A DNA stretch of 25,185 bases, taken from assembly GCF_910577345.1 (NCBI RefSeq), contig NZ_CAJTMT010000039.1, positions 1-25,185 of the forward strand. The letters are read 5' to 3'. This stretch comes from an uncultured Duncaniella sp. (GTDB lineage Bacteria; Bacteroidota; Bacteroidia; Bacteroidales; Muribaculaceae). This document shows positions 16,020 through 23,890 of the stretch, piece after piece. The position numbers and the translations under genes are program-made. Numbering within the stretch: the first letter of the stretch is position 1; each line of letters opens with the position of its first letter. The notes under the pieces were generated by a model. It did no database searches. It was not told the DNA's origin and saw nothing but the letters and a program-made list of their open reading frames with translations.

Positions 16020-17504
16020 TTAGATTTCCCGCATCAGGCGCTCTTTCCAGAGTTCGTATGCGTCGCGATAGGCGTGGCGGTCGGCCTGCGAAGGCTCGAT
16101 AATCTCAATCTTCTCCAGCGATGCAAACGCCTCGTTGTTGTCACGGTAGATTCCGGCACCCATACCTGCACCCTTTGCAGCACCGACAGAGCCGTCGGTG
16201 TCGTAGAGCTCGATTGTCGCACCGCTCACTCCGGCAAGCGTGTTGCGGAAGAGGGGGCTGAGGAACATGTTGGCATGTCCGGCATGGATCTTGTTGATGG
16301 GCATACCCATCTGCTCCATGATTTCCATTCCATACATGAACGAGAAGACGATTCCCTCCTGAGCCGCACGGAGGATATGCGATTTGTTGTGGGTCAGGAA
16401 GTTCACGCCGTGGATCGAGCAGTTGACCTCCTTGTTCTGCAACACTCGCTCGGCACCGTTACCGAAAGGAATGACCGACACACCTTCGGCTCCGATGGGA
16501 GCTTTGGCGGCGACATCGTTCATCTCGGCATAGCTGATACCTTCGGGTGCCACTGTGCGTTTGCTCCACGAATTGAGGATACCGGTGCCGTTGATGCAGA
16601 GAAGCACACCCAGACGGGTTGCGTCGTTGCTGTGGTTCACATGGGCAAAAGTATTAACACGGCTCTTGGTGTCATAGTTCACTTCGCCGAGCACACCGTA
16701 GACCACTCCGGAGGTTCCGGCGGTCGACGCGATTTCACCCGGATTGAACACGTTGAGCGAAAGCGCGTTGTTGGGCTGGTCACCCGCACGATACGAAACC
16801 GGAGTGCCTTCGGCGAGTCCGAGTTCGGCTGCGGCTTCGGCTGTCACGCGGCCCTGGATAGAGAATGTGGGGACGATTTCGGGGATGATTCCCTCCGAGA
16901 AGCCGAAATATTCCATGAGGAAGTCGGCAACCTTGCCCTCCTTGAAATCCCAGAGCATCATTTCCGACAGACCGGAAACGGTGGTGCAGATGCGGTCGGT
17001 CAGACGCATGGCGATATAGTCGCCGGGGAGCATGATTTTGTCGATTTTCTCGAAGACCTCCGGCTCGTTCTCCTTCACCCACGCAAGTTTAGTGGCTGTG
17101 AAGTTGCCGGGAGAGTTAAGTATGTGGCTCAGACACTTCTCCTCACCGAGAGCGCCGAAGGCTTTCTCACCGTAGGGGACACCGCGGGAGTCACACCAGA
17201 TGATTGCCGGGCGCAGGGGCACCTTGTTCTTGTCGACCATCACGAGGCCGTGCATCTGATACGAGATGCCGATTGCCTTAATATCCTTCGAGTCAATCTT
17301 GGCGACCGCGAGGATGCTTTCGGTGGCATGTTTGAGGCAGTCCCACCACTGCTGGGGGCGCTGCTCTGCCCAACCGGGCTTGACGGCGATGATTTCAGCC
17401 TCTGTCTTCGGATAGAAGTCCGAAGCAATCGTCCTGCCGGTTTCGGCGTTCACAAGGCTCGCTTTCACTGACGAGCTTCCTATATCATATCCTAAGAGAT
17501 ACAT
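16020..17504 (-). CDS. xylB: Xylulokinase
   Basis: The 494-residue FGGY-family kinase phosphorylates D-xylulose to xylulose-5-phosphate, which enters the pentose phosphate pathway. The N-terminus MYLLGYDIGSSSVKASL holds the first phosphate-binding loop and fixes the start. The frame extends upstream to 17828, but that part overlaps the NUDIX gene and has no family resemblance. WAEQRPQQWW, TAGTSGVVYGV and the C-terminal GAAKGAGMGAG are typical. The gap of 115 nt after the NUDIX gene contains a small hairpin (17576-17590). Confidence 0.96.
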   Translation of the reverse strand: MYLLGYDIGSSSVKASLVNAETGRTIASDFYPKTEAEIIAVKPGWAEQRPQQWWDCLKHATESILAVAKIDSKDIKAIGISYQMHGLVMVDKNKVPLRPAIIWCDSRGVPYGEKAFGALGEEKCLSHILNSPGNFTATKLAWVKENEPEVFEKIDKIMLPGDYIAMRLTDRICTTVSGLSEMMLWDFKEGKVADFLMEYFGFSEGIIPEIVPTFSIQGRVTAEAAAELGLAEGTPVSYRAGDQPNNALSLNVFNPGEIASTAGTSGVVYGVLGEVNYDTKSRVNTFAHVNHSNDATRLGVLLCINGTGILNSWSKRTVAPEGISYAEMNDVAAKAPIGAEGVSVIPFGNGAERVLQNKEVNCSIHGVNFLTHNKSHILRAAQEGIVFSFMYGMEIMEQMGMPINKIHAGHANMFLSPLFRNTLAGVSGATIELYDTDGSVGAAKGAGMGAGIYRDNNEAFASLEKIEIIEPSQADRHAYRDAYELWKERLMREI

Positions 17505-17619
17505 AGTTCTGTCTTCGTTTTTTATTGGAATATATTTAGGTACGTTAAATTCTTCATCTATCCGTGGAGCCACCGCGGACTCTCCGTCCGGCCACCCGCA
17601 CGGATTCCTCCTCCGGCGG

Positions 17620-18330
17620 TTATCTCGAACCGCTGTAGGCCTTCTTGTCGAAGCGGTAGTAGCGGGCGGCTCTGTGGGCCACTCCCTGCTGACGCTCGTC
17701 AAGGGGAATAATGTAGGGCAACTGTGAGATTTTCTTATGGAAGTTGCGGACATCGAGGGGCTTGCCGTAGAGAATCTCCATGAGCATCCTGAACTGCGAG
17801 GCGGTGAACTTCTTCGGAAGAAGGTCAAAGATGAGCGCGCGGTTGTTGTCGGTCTCGCGGCGGATTGCGCGCAGAGCTTCCTCGATTATCTGGTTGTGGT
17901 CAAATGCAAGTTCGCCGAGTTCGTTGAGTTTCTTCCACTCAGCGGCCTCCGAATTCACGTTCTTCTCAAGATTCTTGTCGAGCTTGACAAGCGAGAAATA
18001 GGCGATGGTCACGATGCGCTTCACTTTTGCCTGCTCCTTTTCGAGCCAATGGAGGTCGCGCTGCTTGCTCTTGCGGTCTTTCGAGCCGAATGCTTTGAAC
18101 TGGGTGAGCGCTACTCCTGTCAGACCGGTCTGGTCCTTCAATACTCTTGATGCCGCATCGTCAAGATCCTCGTCCTGATAGATAAGGTAGCCCGGCAGTT
18201 TATTGTCCGAGAACATTTCGCCGCCTACATCGCTGCCTCTGCGTTTCAAAAGCAGTACCCGGAGATTTTCACCGTCGAAACCGAAAACGACGCAATCCAC
18301 CGAGATGTGGTTATTGGCAAGTGGAGCCAT
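17620..18330 (-). CDS. NUDIX-domain transcriptional regulator of xylose genes (NrtR-like)
   Basis: The 236-residue protein has an N-terminal NUDIX fold (about 8-150) and a C-terminal winged-helix segment (about 165-230, with FTASQFRMLMEILYGKPLDVRNFHKKI). The NUDIX box around 48-70 is degenerate: the REUxEE core reads RVLKDQ at 62-67, so the catalytic glutamates are missing and hydrolysis is unlikely. NUDIX proteins with this layout are known as sugar-responsive repressors (NrtR-like) beside xyl and ara genes in Bacteroidetes, where the fold senses a pathway metabolite. It heads the xylB-xylA-xylE cluster and probably controls it and itself. The ligand and operator are not determined here. Confidence 0.88.
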   Translation of the reverse strand: MAPLANNHISVDCVVFGFDGENLRVLLLKRRGSDVGGEMFSDNKLPGYLIYQDEDLDDAASRVLKDQTGLTGVALTQFKAFGSKDRKSKQRDLHWLEKEQAKVKRIVTIAYFSLVKLDKNLEKNVNSEAAEWKKLNELGELAFDHNQIIEEALRAIRRETDNNRALIFDLLPKKFTASQFRMLMEILYGKPLDVRNFHKKISQLPYIIPLDERQQGVAHRAARYYRFDKKAYSGSR

Positions 18331-18886
18331 AAAAAGTTTTAGGTGTTTTAAGGTTATATGTATAAAAGATGTGCTATTTTTCTGCGAAACAGATGGTTTT
18401 TCTGCTTCTGCTTACAAAATTAATAATTTTCGTCCACCATTTTCGCTCCAAAAACATGTTATAAAACATATTTACGCTTCCCGTTGCGCCACTTTACGCC
18501 TGATTCCAAAGCCTCTTTTCGTCAAAATTACAATAAGTCATCTTTCCTATCCCCCCTCAGCCCTCAAACCCGTTGTTTACCTCGCTTTTATACCACGCGC
18601 GACGCGCGAATGCTTATGGTCATTTTTACAATAAGTCCTGCCGCTTCAATCCGCCGCCCCGTTTTGTTAAATTTTCTTAACCGCTCCACTCCTTTCCCAT
18701 CATCGTTTGTTTAGAGAATAAAGCGCCTCGAGTTTCAACTCTCACTGCAAAACAGAGGGCCGACCATTAACAAACAACTAAAAATTTTAACAAACAAACA
18801 ATAATCACCAATAATTAGAGTATTAATAACGAATGAAACCTCTTGTTTCCGAAAAAACTCTTACACTTCAACTAAAAAGCAAAAAC
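18331..18886. other. Divergent intergenic region between the NUDIX regulator and OmpA gene
   Basis: About 550 bp with no supportable gene. A direct repeat of 12 nt, TTACAATAAGTC, occurs at 18528-18539 and 18626-18637. A candidate -7 box for the regulator, TAATTTTG, is at 18422-18415 on the minus strand, with no good -33. TTTG at 18706-18709 may belong to the OmpA promoter, but its -7 box is poor. A self-complementary GCGCG patch lies near 18595-18607. The OmpA leader is A-rich. Confidence 0.4.
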
Positions 18887-20017
18887 ATGAAACGTATTCT
18901 TCTTGCTTCAGCCCTCGTCGGCTGTATTATGAGTGCCTCGGCACAGGACATCATCGAACGCCCCACATTTGGCGACAACTGGCAGATCGGTCTTGACGGT
19001 GGTATCACAACACCTCTCAAGGGACACTCCTTCTTCGGCAACATCCGCCCGAACGTTGGTCTGCACATTGGTAAACAGCTCACCCCCCTCTTCGGTCTCG
19101 GAGTTGAAGGAATAGCAGGTATCAACACCTCTTCGGTCAACGGTGGCCGTCACAGCAAAACCGCTTTTGACAACACCTACGTCGGAGCTTACGGTACCTT
19201 CAACCTCACCAATGCCTTCTGTGGCTTCCGTTGCGAACCCCGCGCATTCACTGTCGACGCTCTCGTCGGTATCGGATGGCTCCATGACTATGTAAGCTAC
19301 GGCAGCGACCACAGCAACATCGGTGCCAAGGCAGGTCTCAACTTCAACTTCGCCGTCACCGACCACTTCGGCATCTCGCTCAAACCGAGTGTCCTTTGGA
19401 ACGTAACCGGCAACGGTACAGGCCACCACGATCAGGGTCTCGACCTCAAGCGTGCAAACTTCAACCTCACCGTAGGTCTCAACTACAACTTCGGCCCCGG
19501 CTTCCAGTGTGTCACCTGTCCTCCCGACAATTCCTACGAAGTCGCCGAACTCAATGGCCGCGTGAACGCACTCCGTGCTGAAGTCGACGGTCGCGACGCA
19601 GCTCTCGCAGCAGCCAACGCCAAGAACGCCGAACTCACCGCAGCCCTCGCAGCAGCAAACGCCAAGCCCGCAAAGGTTGTCAAGGAAAACAATCTCGAAT
19701 CTGTCCGCTACGTCTTCTTCAAGATTGGTTCAAGCACTATCACTGCCGACCAGCAGCCTAACATCGAGATGATCGCAGCTTACCTCAACAACCATCCCAA
19801 GGCTACCGTACAGGTTCGCGGCTATGCTTCAGCCGACGGTCCCGTCGAACTCAACGAACGTCTTGCAAAGGCCCGTGCAGAGTCTGTCAAGAACGCCCTC
19901 ATCAAGAAATACAAAATCAACCCCAGCCGTATCTCAGCTGAAGGACAGGGCATCGGCCACATGTTCAGCGAAGAATCCTGGAACCGAGTTTCAATCTGTA
20001 CTCTTGACGCCGACTAA
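18887..20017 (+). CDS. OmpA-family outer membrane protein
   Basis: The product has 376 residues from MKRILLASALVG, which gives a clean signal peptide with cleavage likely after SASA (residue 19); an in-frame ATG at 18833 would bury it. Residues about 25-215 are an eight-strand-type barrel with alternating hydrophobic positions and aromatic strand ends. A short Ala-rich helical linker with heptad character follows (ELNGRVNALRAEV, then AALAAANAK repeated). The C-terminal OmpA domain (about 265-376) has the peptidoglycan-binding layout: FFKIGSSTI, VRGYASADGP, LNERLAKARAESV and ISAEGQG. It tethers the outer membrane to the wall and is probably abundant, judging from its strong terminator and regular codon use. 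Confidence 0.94.
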   Translation: MKRILLASALVGCIMSASAQDIIERPTFGDNWQIGLDGGITTPLKGHSFFGNIRPNVGLHIGKQLTPLFGLGVEGIAGINTSSVNGGRHSKTAFDNTYVGAYGTFNLTNAFCGFRCEPRAFTVDALVGIGWLHDYVSYGSDHSNIGAKAGLNFNFAVTDHFGISLKPSVLWNVTGNGTGHHDQGLDLKRANFNLTVGLNYNFGPGFQCVTCPPDNSYEVAELNGRVNALRAEVDGRDAALAAANAKNAELTAALAAANAKPAKVVKENNLESVRYVFFKIGSSTITADQQPNIEMIAAYLNNHPKATVQVRGYASADGPVELNERLAKARAESVKNALIKKYKINPSRISAEGQGIGHMFSEESWNRVSICTLDAD

Positions 20018-20029
20018 TCAACGCTCTGA

Positions 20030-20048
20030 CACCTATAATATATAGGTG
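20030..20048 (+). repeat. Small perfect hairpin after the OmpA gene
   Basis: CACCTATA at 20030-20037 pairs with TATAGGTG at 20041-20048 around a 3-nt loop. It lies between the stop codon and the main terminator and may protect the 3' end of the message. Confidence 0.6.
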
Positions 20049-20068
20049 ATATATTGAAAACGACTTAT

Positions 20069-20105
20069 AGCTCCCGCCGGACCAACCTCCGGCGGGAGTT
20101 TTTTT
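20069..20105 (+). terminator. Rho-independent terminator of the OmpA gene
   Basis: A 10-bp GC-rich stem, CTCCCGCCGG (20071-20080) with its complement (20089-20098) and an 8-nt loop, followed by seven T. Confidence 0.93.
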
Positions 20106-20151
20106 GCACCCGCTTTTGCATTATCGCACCATTTCACCCCGATTCCGACCT

Positions 20152-20160
20152 TAACTTTGC
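20152..20160 (+). promoter_or_regulatory. -7 element before the small ORF and capsid-like gene
   Basis: TAACTTTGC matches the Bacteroidetes -7 box and lies about 50 nt before the small ORF. No TTTG is found at the proper distance upstream, so the promoter is only half supported. Confidence 0.45.
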
Positions 20161-20210
20161 AATGTCAAACAAATCAATTCACTTCCTAACCCTTAAAAAC
20201 CGAAAAGACC

Positions 20211-20381
20211 ATGCAGACACCCCAAACCCCACCCGCACCTCTTGAATTCGTCCGCCATCCCGACTCGGCACTCATCGACGAAACCGCTGAAAACACTACC
20301 GAACCCGACACTCCGGCAGACCCCGACGACCCTACCTCACGAATCCTCTCCACTCCGCGCCGCAGCGCCTGGCCGGACTGA
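20211..20381 (+). CDS. Small acidic, proline-rich protein (56 aa), hypothetical
   Basis: An ATG at 20211, after an A-rich leader and 51 nt past a -7 box, opens a frame of 56 residues. It starts MQTPQTPPAPLEFVRHPDSALI, has a Glu/Asp/Thr/Pro-rich middle, and ends TSRILSTPRRSAWPD. It is probably disordered. It lies 57 nt before the capsid-like gene on the same strand, with GC-rich third positions like its neighbour. I do not recognise a family. In the phage context it could be a capsid accessory or scaffold-like peptide, but that is a guess. A non-coding leader is the alternative. Confidence 0.45.
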   Translation: MQTPQTPPAPLEFVRHPDSALIDETAENTTEPDTPADPDDPTSRILSTPRRSAWPD

Positions 20382-20438
20382 AGAAATGCAAACTGACAGA
20401 CAAACCTACACTTTAACACCTAAAAAACCTGAATCAAC

Positions 20439-21635
20439 ATGCTGACAACCTCTCTCACCAACGAACTTTCCCCCAACCTTCTCCGCAGTGCAATCGACGA
20501 CCGCATCGTCAAAATCCGCCCCTCTTCAACTCCCCTCGACCAGATTTCGCGAATGGTCGGAGCGCGCAAGGCTGCCTCAATGCGCGTCGACTACTACTCC
20601 GTCGACACCAAGGAAGGCAGCTCCACGGTAGCCGATACCATCCGCAACCTTCCCCTCACCCACGGTCAGTCCTTCGACCTCACAGTCGCTAAAGGCTCCC
20701 TCTTCTCCGAAACCGAGACAGTCCTCATCCCTACCCTCACAATTCCCGACGGTGCCTATAAGGGACAGGCTCTCGTGGCCTACGTCGCCGCAGTCAACGC
20801 CAACACCCTCTCGCTCGTTCCCGTCAACATTCCCGACACGGCCACCATGCTTGAAATCGGCACCGTCAGCAAGGGTGACCCCGTCATCCGCATGGGCCGC
20901 GCCGCCCGCGAGCTGGATGTCCAGACCGCCCAGTATGTCGCACTCCCACGCAAGGACTACAACTACTGCCAGATATTCAAATCCCAGGTGGAGGAGAGCC
21001 TCTATCAGCGACTTTCCGACAAGGAAGTCGGCTGGAACTTCTCCGACCAGGAGGAAGTGGCCATCATGGACATGCGCATGGGCATGGAAAAATCATTCCT
21101 CTTCGGAGCACGCGCCCGCGTGGCCATCGGCGACAATCCCGACGAAATCCTCTTCACCGGCGGCATCTGGAACCAGACCGACCGCACCTTCACCTATCCC
21201 AAGGGCGACATCTCGACCGCCACGCTCGTGCAGCTCTCGCGCGCAGCCTTCACCGGCCGCTCCGGCTCGTCGCGCAAGGTGCTCCTCGGAGGCTCCGGCC
21301 TCATGGAAGCCCTCAACCAGAGCCCCCACATGAAGGTCATCAGCGCCGAGGAGAAGGAAAGCGTGTGGGGCGTGGACTTCCACCTCGTCGTCACCAAGTT
21401 CGGAACCCTCTACGTCCACCACTCCGAAGTCTTCGACCTCTGCGGTAAGGAGAACTCCGGCATGGTCATCGACCCTGACTACATCACCAAATACACCCAC
21501 GTCCCCTTCTCGGCCGACCGCATCAGCTTCCGCAAGCAGGGTGTACGCAACACTGAGGGCGTAGTCCTCACCGAAGCCTCCTGCCTTGTCCTCCGCTACC
21601 CCGACTCCCACCTCCGCATCGAAGCCGAAGGCTAA
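20439..21635 (+). CDS. Phage major-capsid-like protein (SU10/DUF5309 type), orphan
   Basis: The 398-residue protein resembles SU10-type HK97-fold major capsid proteins of the DUF5309 sort. The resemblance rests on PLDQISRMVGARKAASMRVDYYSVDT near the start, a NYCQIFKSQVEESL segment around 175, a DQEEVAIMDMRMGMEKSFLFGAR helix (the spine-helix position) and a GIWNQT/GGSGLMEALNQ segment, with a later VDFHLVVTKFGTLYVHHSEVFD strand region. No signal peptide is present. No portal, terminase, protease or tail gene lies nearby, only the 56-codon ORF upstream. It may be a domesticated capsid (encapsulin-like shell) or a relic kept intact. The frame is undamaged and codon use matches the host. The family assignment is from memory of motif layout. 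Confidence 0.65.
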   Translation: MLTTSLTNELSPNLLRSAIDDRIVKIRPSSTPLDQISRMVGARKAASMRVDYYSVDTKEGSSTVADTIRNLPLTHGQSFDLTVAKGSLFSETETVLIPTLTIPDGAYKGQALVAYVAAVNANTLSLVPVNIPDTATMLEIGTVSKGDPVIRMGRAARELDVQTAQYVALPRKDYNYCQIFKSQVEESLYQRLSDKEVGWNFSDQEEVAIMDMRMGMEKSFLFGARARVAIGDNPDEILFTGGIWNQTDRTFTYPKGDISTATLVQLSRAAFTGRSGSSRKVLLGGSGLMEALNQSPHMKVISAEEKESVWGVDFHLVVTKFGTLYVHHSEVFDLCGKENSGMVIDPDYITKYTHVPFSADRISFRKQGVRNTEGVVLTEASCLVLRYPDSHLRIEAEG

Positions 21636-21662
21636 ACCACTATCCTCTAAGGTAAAAAAACA

Positions 21663-21697
21663 GGCCTCTGAAGAAAAAATCTTCAGAGGCCATTTTT
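21663..21697. terminator. Bidirectional terminator between capsid-like and FKBP genes
   Basis: An 11-bp perfect stem (21663-21673 with 21681-21691) has a T run on the plus side and an A run (21654-21660) on the other, so it can stop transcription from both convergent genes. Confidence 0.9.
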
Positions 21698-21716
21698 TGT
21701 CCGTATGGACAGTATC

Positions 21717-22631
21717 TTACTTCGAGGGAGTCACCTCAGAAGTCTCGACATCAAACACGAGCATAGCGTTGGGGGCGATGCCGGCCTGGGGGTTGCCGTC
21801 GACACCGTAGGCAAGCTTGCCGGGGATGTAGAGGATGTAGTGAGCGCCGTTCTTCATCATGGAGAGACCCTCACCGAAACCGGGAACTACGCGGTTGGGG
21901 TTCATCACAACGCCTTCAGAGTTCTTGTCAAACTCCTTGCCGTCGATGAGCTTGCCGACATATTTCACCTTTGCGCTACCGTTAGCACCGACAGCTTCGC
22001 CTGTACCCTCGCTGATAACCTTGTAGGCAAGACCTGAATCAGTCACCTTGATTGCGGGATCCTTTGCCATCTGGTCCTTGAGGTAAGCTTCACCGGCAGC
22101 TACATTTTCCTTAGCTTCGGGGCTGTTTTCCTTGGCAGCCTTTGCTTCCTCTTCCTTCTGCTGATAGAATTCCATCATTTTCTGCTGAGCCTGCTCTGCG
22201 AGAACCTGGAAGGTGGTCTGAGCCTCGCGAACTGCGTCGGCGTTGATAGTGTCGGCAGAGAATGCCTTTGCGTATGCCTCATAGAGTTTTGCACGGTCGA
22301 TGGGCACACCTGCCTCTTCATAGCGGAAGAGCTGGCCGACCATCTGAAGGCCGAAGCTGATACCGGTGAGATAGCCCTGCTGGGTGGTGTCGGTCATGAT
22401 GACCTGCTTGAGACCGCGGAGAAGGTCTTCCTTCTTGATGTTTGCCTTCTGATCCTCGGGAAGAGTCATGTATTCCGAGAGAAGACGTGCGCCCTGGGCG
22501 TCACCCATAGCGACAGAGAGAGAATCGCCAAAACCCTTGTTGGCACTGTTGGAAGAAGATGATGAATTGCCGCAAGAGCTTGCGCCAAGCATCAGTGCGG
22601 CAACGCCGCAAGCCATGATAAGCTTTTTCAT
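21717..22631 (-). CDS. FKBP-type peptidyl-prolyl isomerase, predicted lipoprotein
   Basis: This 304-residue protein assists folding of exported proteins by isomerising proline bonds. The N-terminus is a lipoprotein signal: MKKLIMACGVAALMLGASSC, with the lipidated cysteine at 20, then a Ser/Asn linker. Residues about 35-170 form the helical FkpA-like dimerisation region, ending in a charged coiled coil (QQKEEEAKAAKE). The FKBP domain follows (about 195-304), with VKYVGKLIDGKEFDKN, VVPGFGEGLSMMKNGAHYILYIPGKLAYG and a final MLVFDVETSEV. It should act in the periplasm, bound to a membrane. It lies 201 nt after a second, cytoplasmic-looking FKBP gene. Confidence 0.94.
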   Translation of the reverse strand: MKKLIMACGVAALMLGASSCGNSSSSSNSANKGFGDSLSVAMGDAQGARLLSEYMTLPEDQKANIKKEDLLRGLKQVIMTDTTQQGYLTGISFGLQMVGQLFRYEEAGVPIDRAKLYEAYAKAFSADTINADAVREAQTTFQVLAEQAQQKMMEFYQQKEEEAKAAKENSPEAKENVAAGEAYLKDQMAKDPAIKVTDSGLAYKVISEGTGEAVGANGSAKVKYVGKLIDGKEFDKNSEGVVMNPNRVVPGFGEGLSMMKNGAHYILYIPGKLAYGVDGNPQAGIAPNAMLVFDVETSEVTPSK

Positions 22632-22832
22632 AAATTTTGGTTGGTAAGTTATTTTTTAATGGTGTTTTTTATCGTTTTTTCTACTGAACCCGCCCTTACG
22701 GCAAAAGTCAGCTATTACTGCGAAAGTCCCGGACCACACCGGTCCGGAACTCCACGCATTTTTATCCTTGCTGATTCAGCAATGCATCAATCATGAATTA
22801 TGAATAATGCATCATGAATCATGCATTACAAA
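22632..22832 (-). other. Spacer between FKBP genes with palindromes
   Basis: No gene is present. CCGGACC (22729-22735) pairs with GGTCCGG (22741-22747) around 5 nt. TTGCTGA-T-TCAGCAA forms a hairpin near 22768-22782. The stretch 22783-22830 repeats ATGAAT/ATTCAT-like words on both strands. None has a T run on the minus strand. Confidence 0.5.
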
Positions 22833-23459
22833 TCACTTCTTAATCACCTTAAGCAGCTCCACGTCGAAAATCAGTGTGGAGTTCGGGCCGATCACGCCAC
22901 CCGCACCCTGAGGACCATAGGCGAGCTGTGAAGGGATGAACAGACGCCACTTCGAACCGGCCTTCATGAGCTGAAGAGCCTCAACCCATCCGGGGATTAC
23001 CTGAGTGACACCGAAGGTAGCGGGAACGCCACGGTCAACAGAGCTGTCGAACACTGTGCCGTCTATAAGCTTGCCGGTATAGTGTACTTCAACCTGATCC
23101 TGAGCGGTAGGCATCTCGCCGTCACCCTCTTCAAGCACCTCATACTGGAGACCTGAAGGTGTGGTCTTGACCTCTACGCGCTTGCCGTTCTCCTCAAGGA
23201 ACTGCTTGCCCGCAGCCTCGTTGACCTCAGCCATCTTGGCAGCCTCAGCCTTCTGCTTCTCTTCGAGAGCAGTGAAATATTTCTGAATCTCAGCCTTAGC
23301 CTCATCGTAAGTCATCTTGGGCTCACTTCCGTAGAACACGGCGGCAACGCCGTCGGCAAAATCCTGAACATTGATTTCCTGGATGCCGCTGGCACGGAAA
23401 TTATTACCCATGCTCAATCCGAGAGCATAGCTGATACGGTCTAATTCTTTATTTTCCAT
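22833..23459 (-). CDS. FKBP-type peptidyl-prolyl isomerase (FklB-like, cytoplasmic)
   Basis: The 208-residue protein has no signal peptide, so it should act in the cytoplasm unless exported otherwise. Residues 1-90 form the N-terminal dimerisation helices (ISYALGLSMGNNFRASG is typical of the FkpA/FklB group), with a Lys/Glu/Ala-rich coiled coil. The FKBP domain (about 100-208) shows VEVHYTGKLIDGTVFDSSVDRG, VIPGWVEALQLMKAGSKWRLFIPSQLAYG and TLIFDVELLKV, with the usual pocket aromatics. It is paralogous to the lipoprotein FKBP just downstream. A -7 box lies about 35 nt before the start. Confidence 0.94.
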   Translation of the reverse strand: MENKELDRISYALGLSMGNNFRASGIQEINVQDFADGVAAVFYGSEPKMTYDEAKAEIQKYFTALEEKQKAEAAKMAEVNEAAGKQFLEENGKRVEVKTTPSGLQYEVLEEGDGEMPTAQDQVEVHYTGKLIDGTVFDSSVDRGVPATFGVTQVIPGWVEALQLMKAGSKWRLFIPSQLAYGPQGAGGVIGPNSTLIFDVELLKVIKK

Positions 23460-23491
23460 AATTATATATCAATTTAGTTGTCATCAAGTCT

Positions 23492-23500
23492 GCAAAGATA
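23492..23500 (-). promoter_or_regulatory. -7 element of the cytoplasmic FKBP gene
   Basis: TATCTTTGC on the minus strand matches the -7 consensus. The -33 element is not clear. The predicted start is some 25 nt before the ATG. Confidence 0.5.
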
Positions 23501-23842
23501 GGCTATTTTATCGCTACGCGTTGATTTTTTTAATTTAAAAAAGTTAAATTAATCATTTAGCCCCTTCCGGAGCCGGAATGAAACTCACTCCAAACTCCAC
23601 ACCTTCAACAACCCGACAACCCCAATAGTTGTCCGGCCGACAGACTTTATACTTTATAATCAATCATTTACATTTGTTAGTCGTCAGGACATAGCACCAA
23701 GAATCTATCCGGAGATTATAATGACTCCAAAGATTGCAGAGCCTCCGACGATTGTAGGGACGCGCTGTAGCGCGTATGCCGAATGAACAACCGACAGCCC
23801 ATCCGATAAATACTTAACACTTTATCCTTAATACTTTATACT
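23501..23842. other. Non-coding spacer between FKBP and riboflavin synthase genes
   Basis: No gene is supported. It contains two compact palindromes: TTCCGG-AG-CCGGAA near 23565-23578, and ACGCGCT-GT-AGCGCGT at 23760-23775. The second is preceded by TTGTAGGG, a form that resembles the REP-like intergenic palindromes scattered in Bacteroidales genomes. TACTTTA/ACTTTAT words repeat at about 23645-23657 and 23812-23842. Confidence 0.5.
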
Positions 23843-23843
23843 T

Positions 23844-23890
23844 AGTACTTGGCAAAACTTAGTACTGTGTACTAAGTTTTGCCAAGTACT
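23844..23890 (-). repeat. Perfect 22-bp inverted repeat spanning the ribE stop codon
   Basis: Positions 23844-23865 and 23869-23890 are exact reverse complements with a 3-nt loop. The stop codon TAA (23861-23859) lies in one arm, and the other arm plus the loop encode the last residues of riboflavin synthase. There is no T run after it, so it is not a standard terminator. It may stabilise the 3' end of the message. Confidence 0.9.

Noticed and set aside
16011..17471. A 486-codon frame on the plus strand opposite xylB
   Set aside because: It is a shadow created by the codon bias of xylB. The xylB product is a clear FGGY kinase, and the antisense product has no recognisable fold.
20439..21635. 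Prophage remnant including the capsid-like gene
   Set aside because: No other phage gene, integrase or attachment-like repeat is present, and both neighbours are housekeeping genes with their own terminators.
23844..23890. Rho-independent terminator for ribE
   Set aside because: The stem is perfect and long, but it covers the stop codon and has no T run after it on the minus strand.
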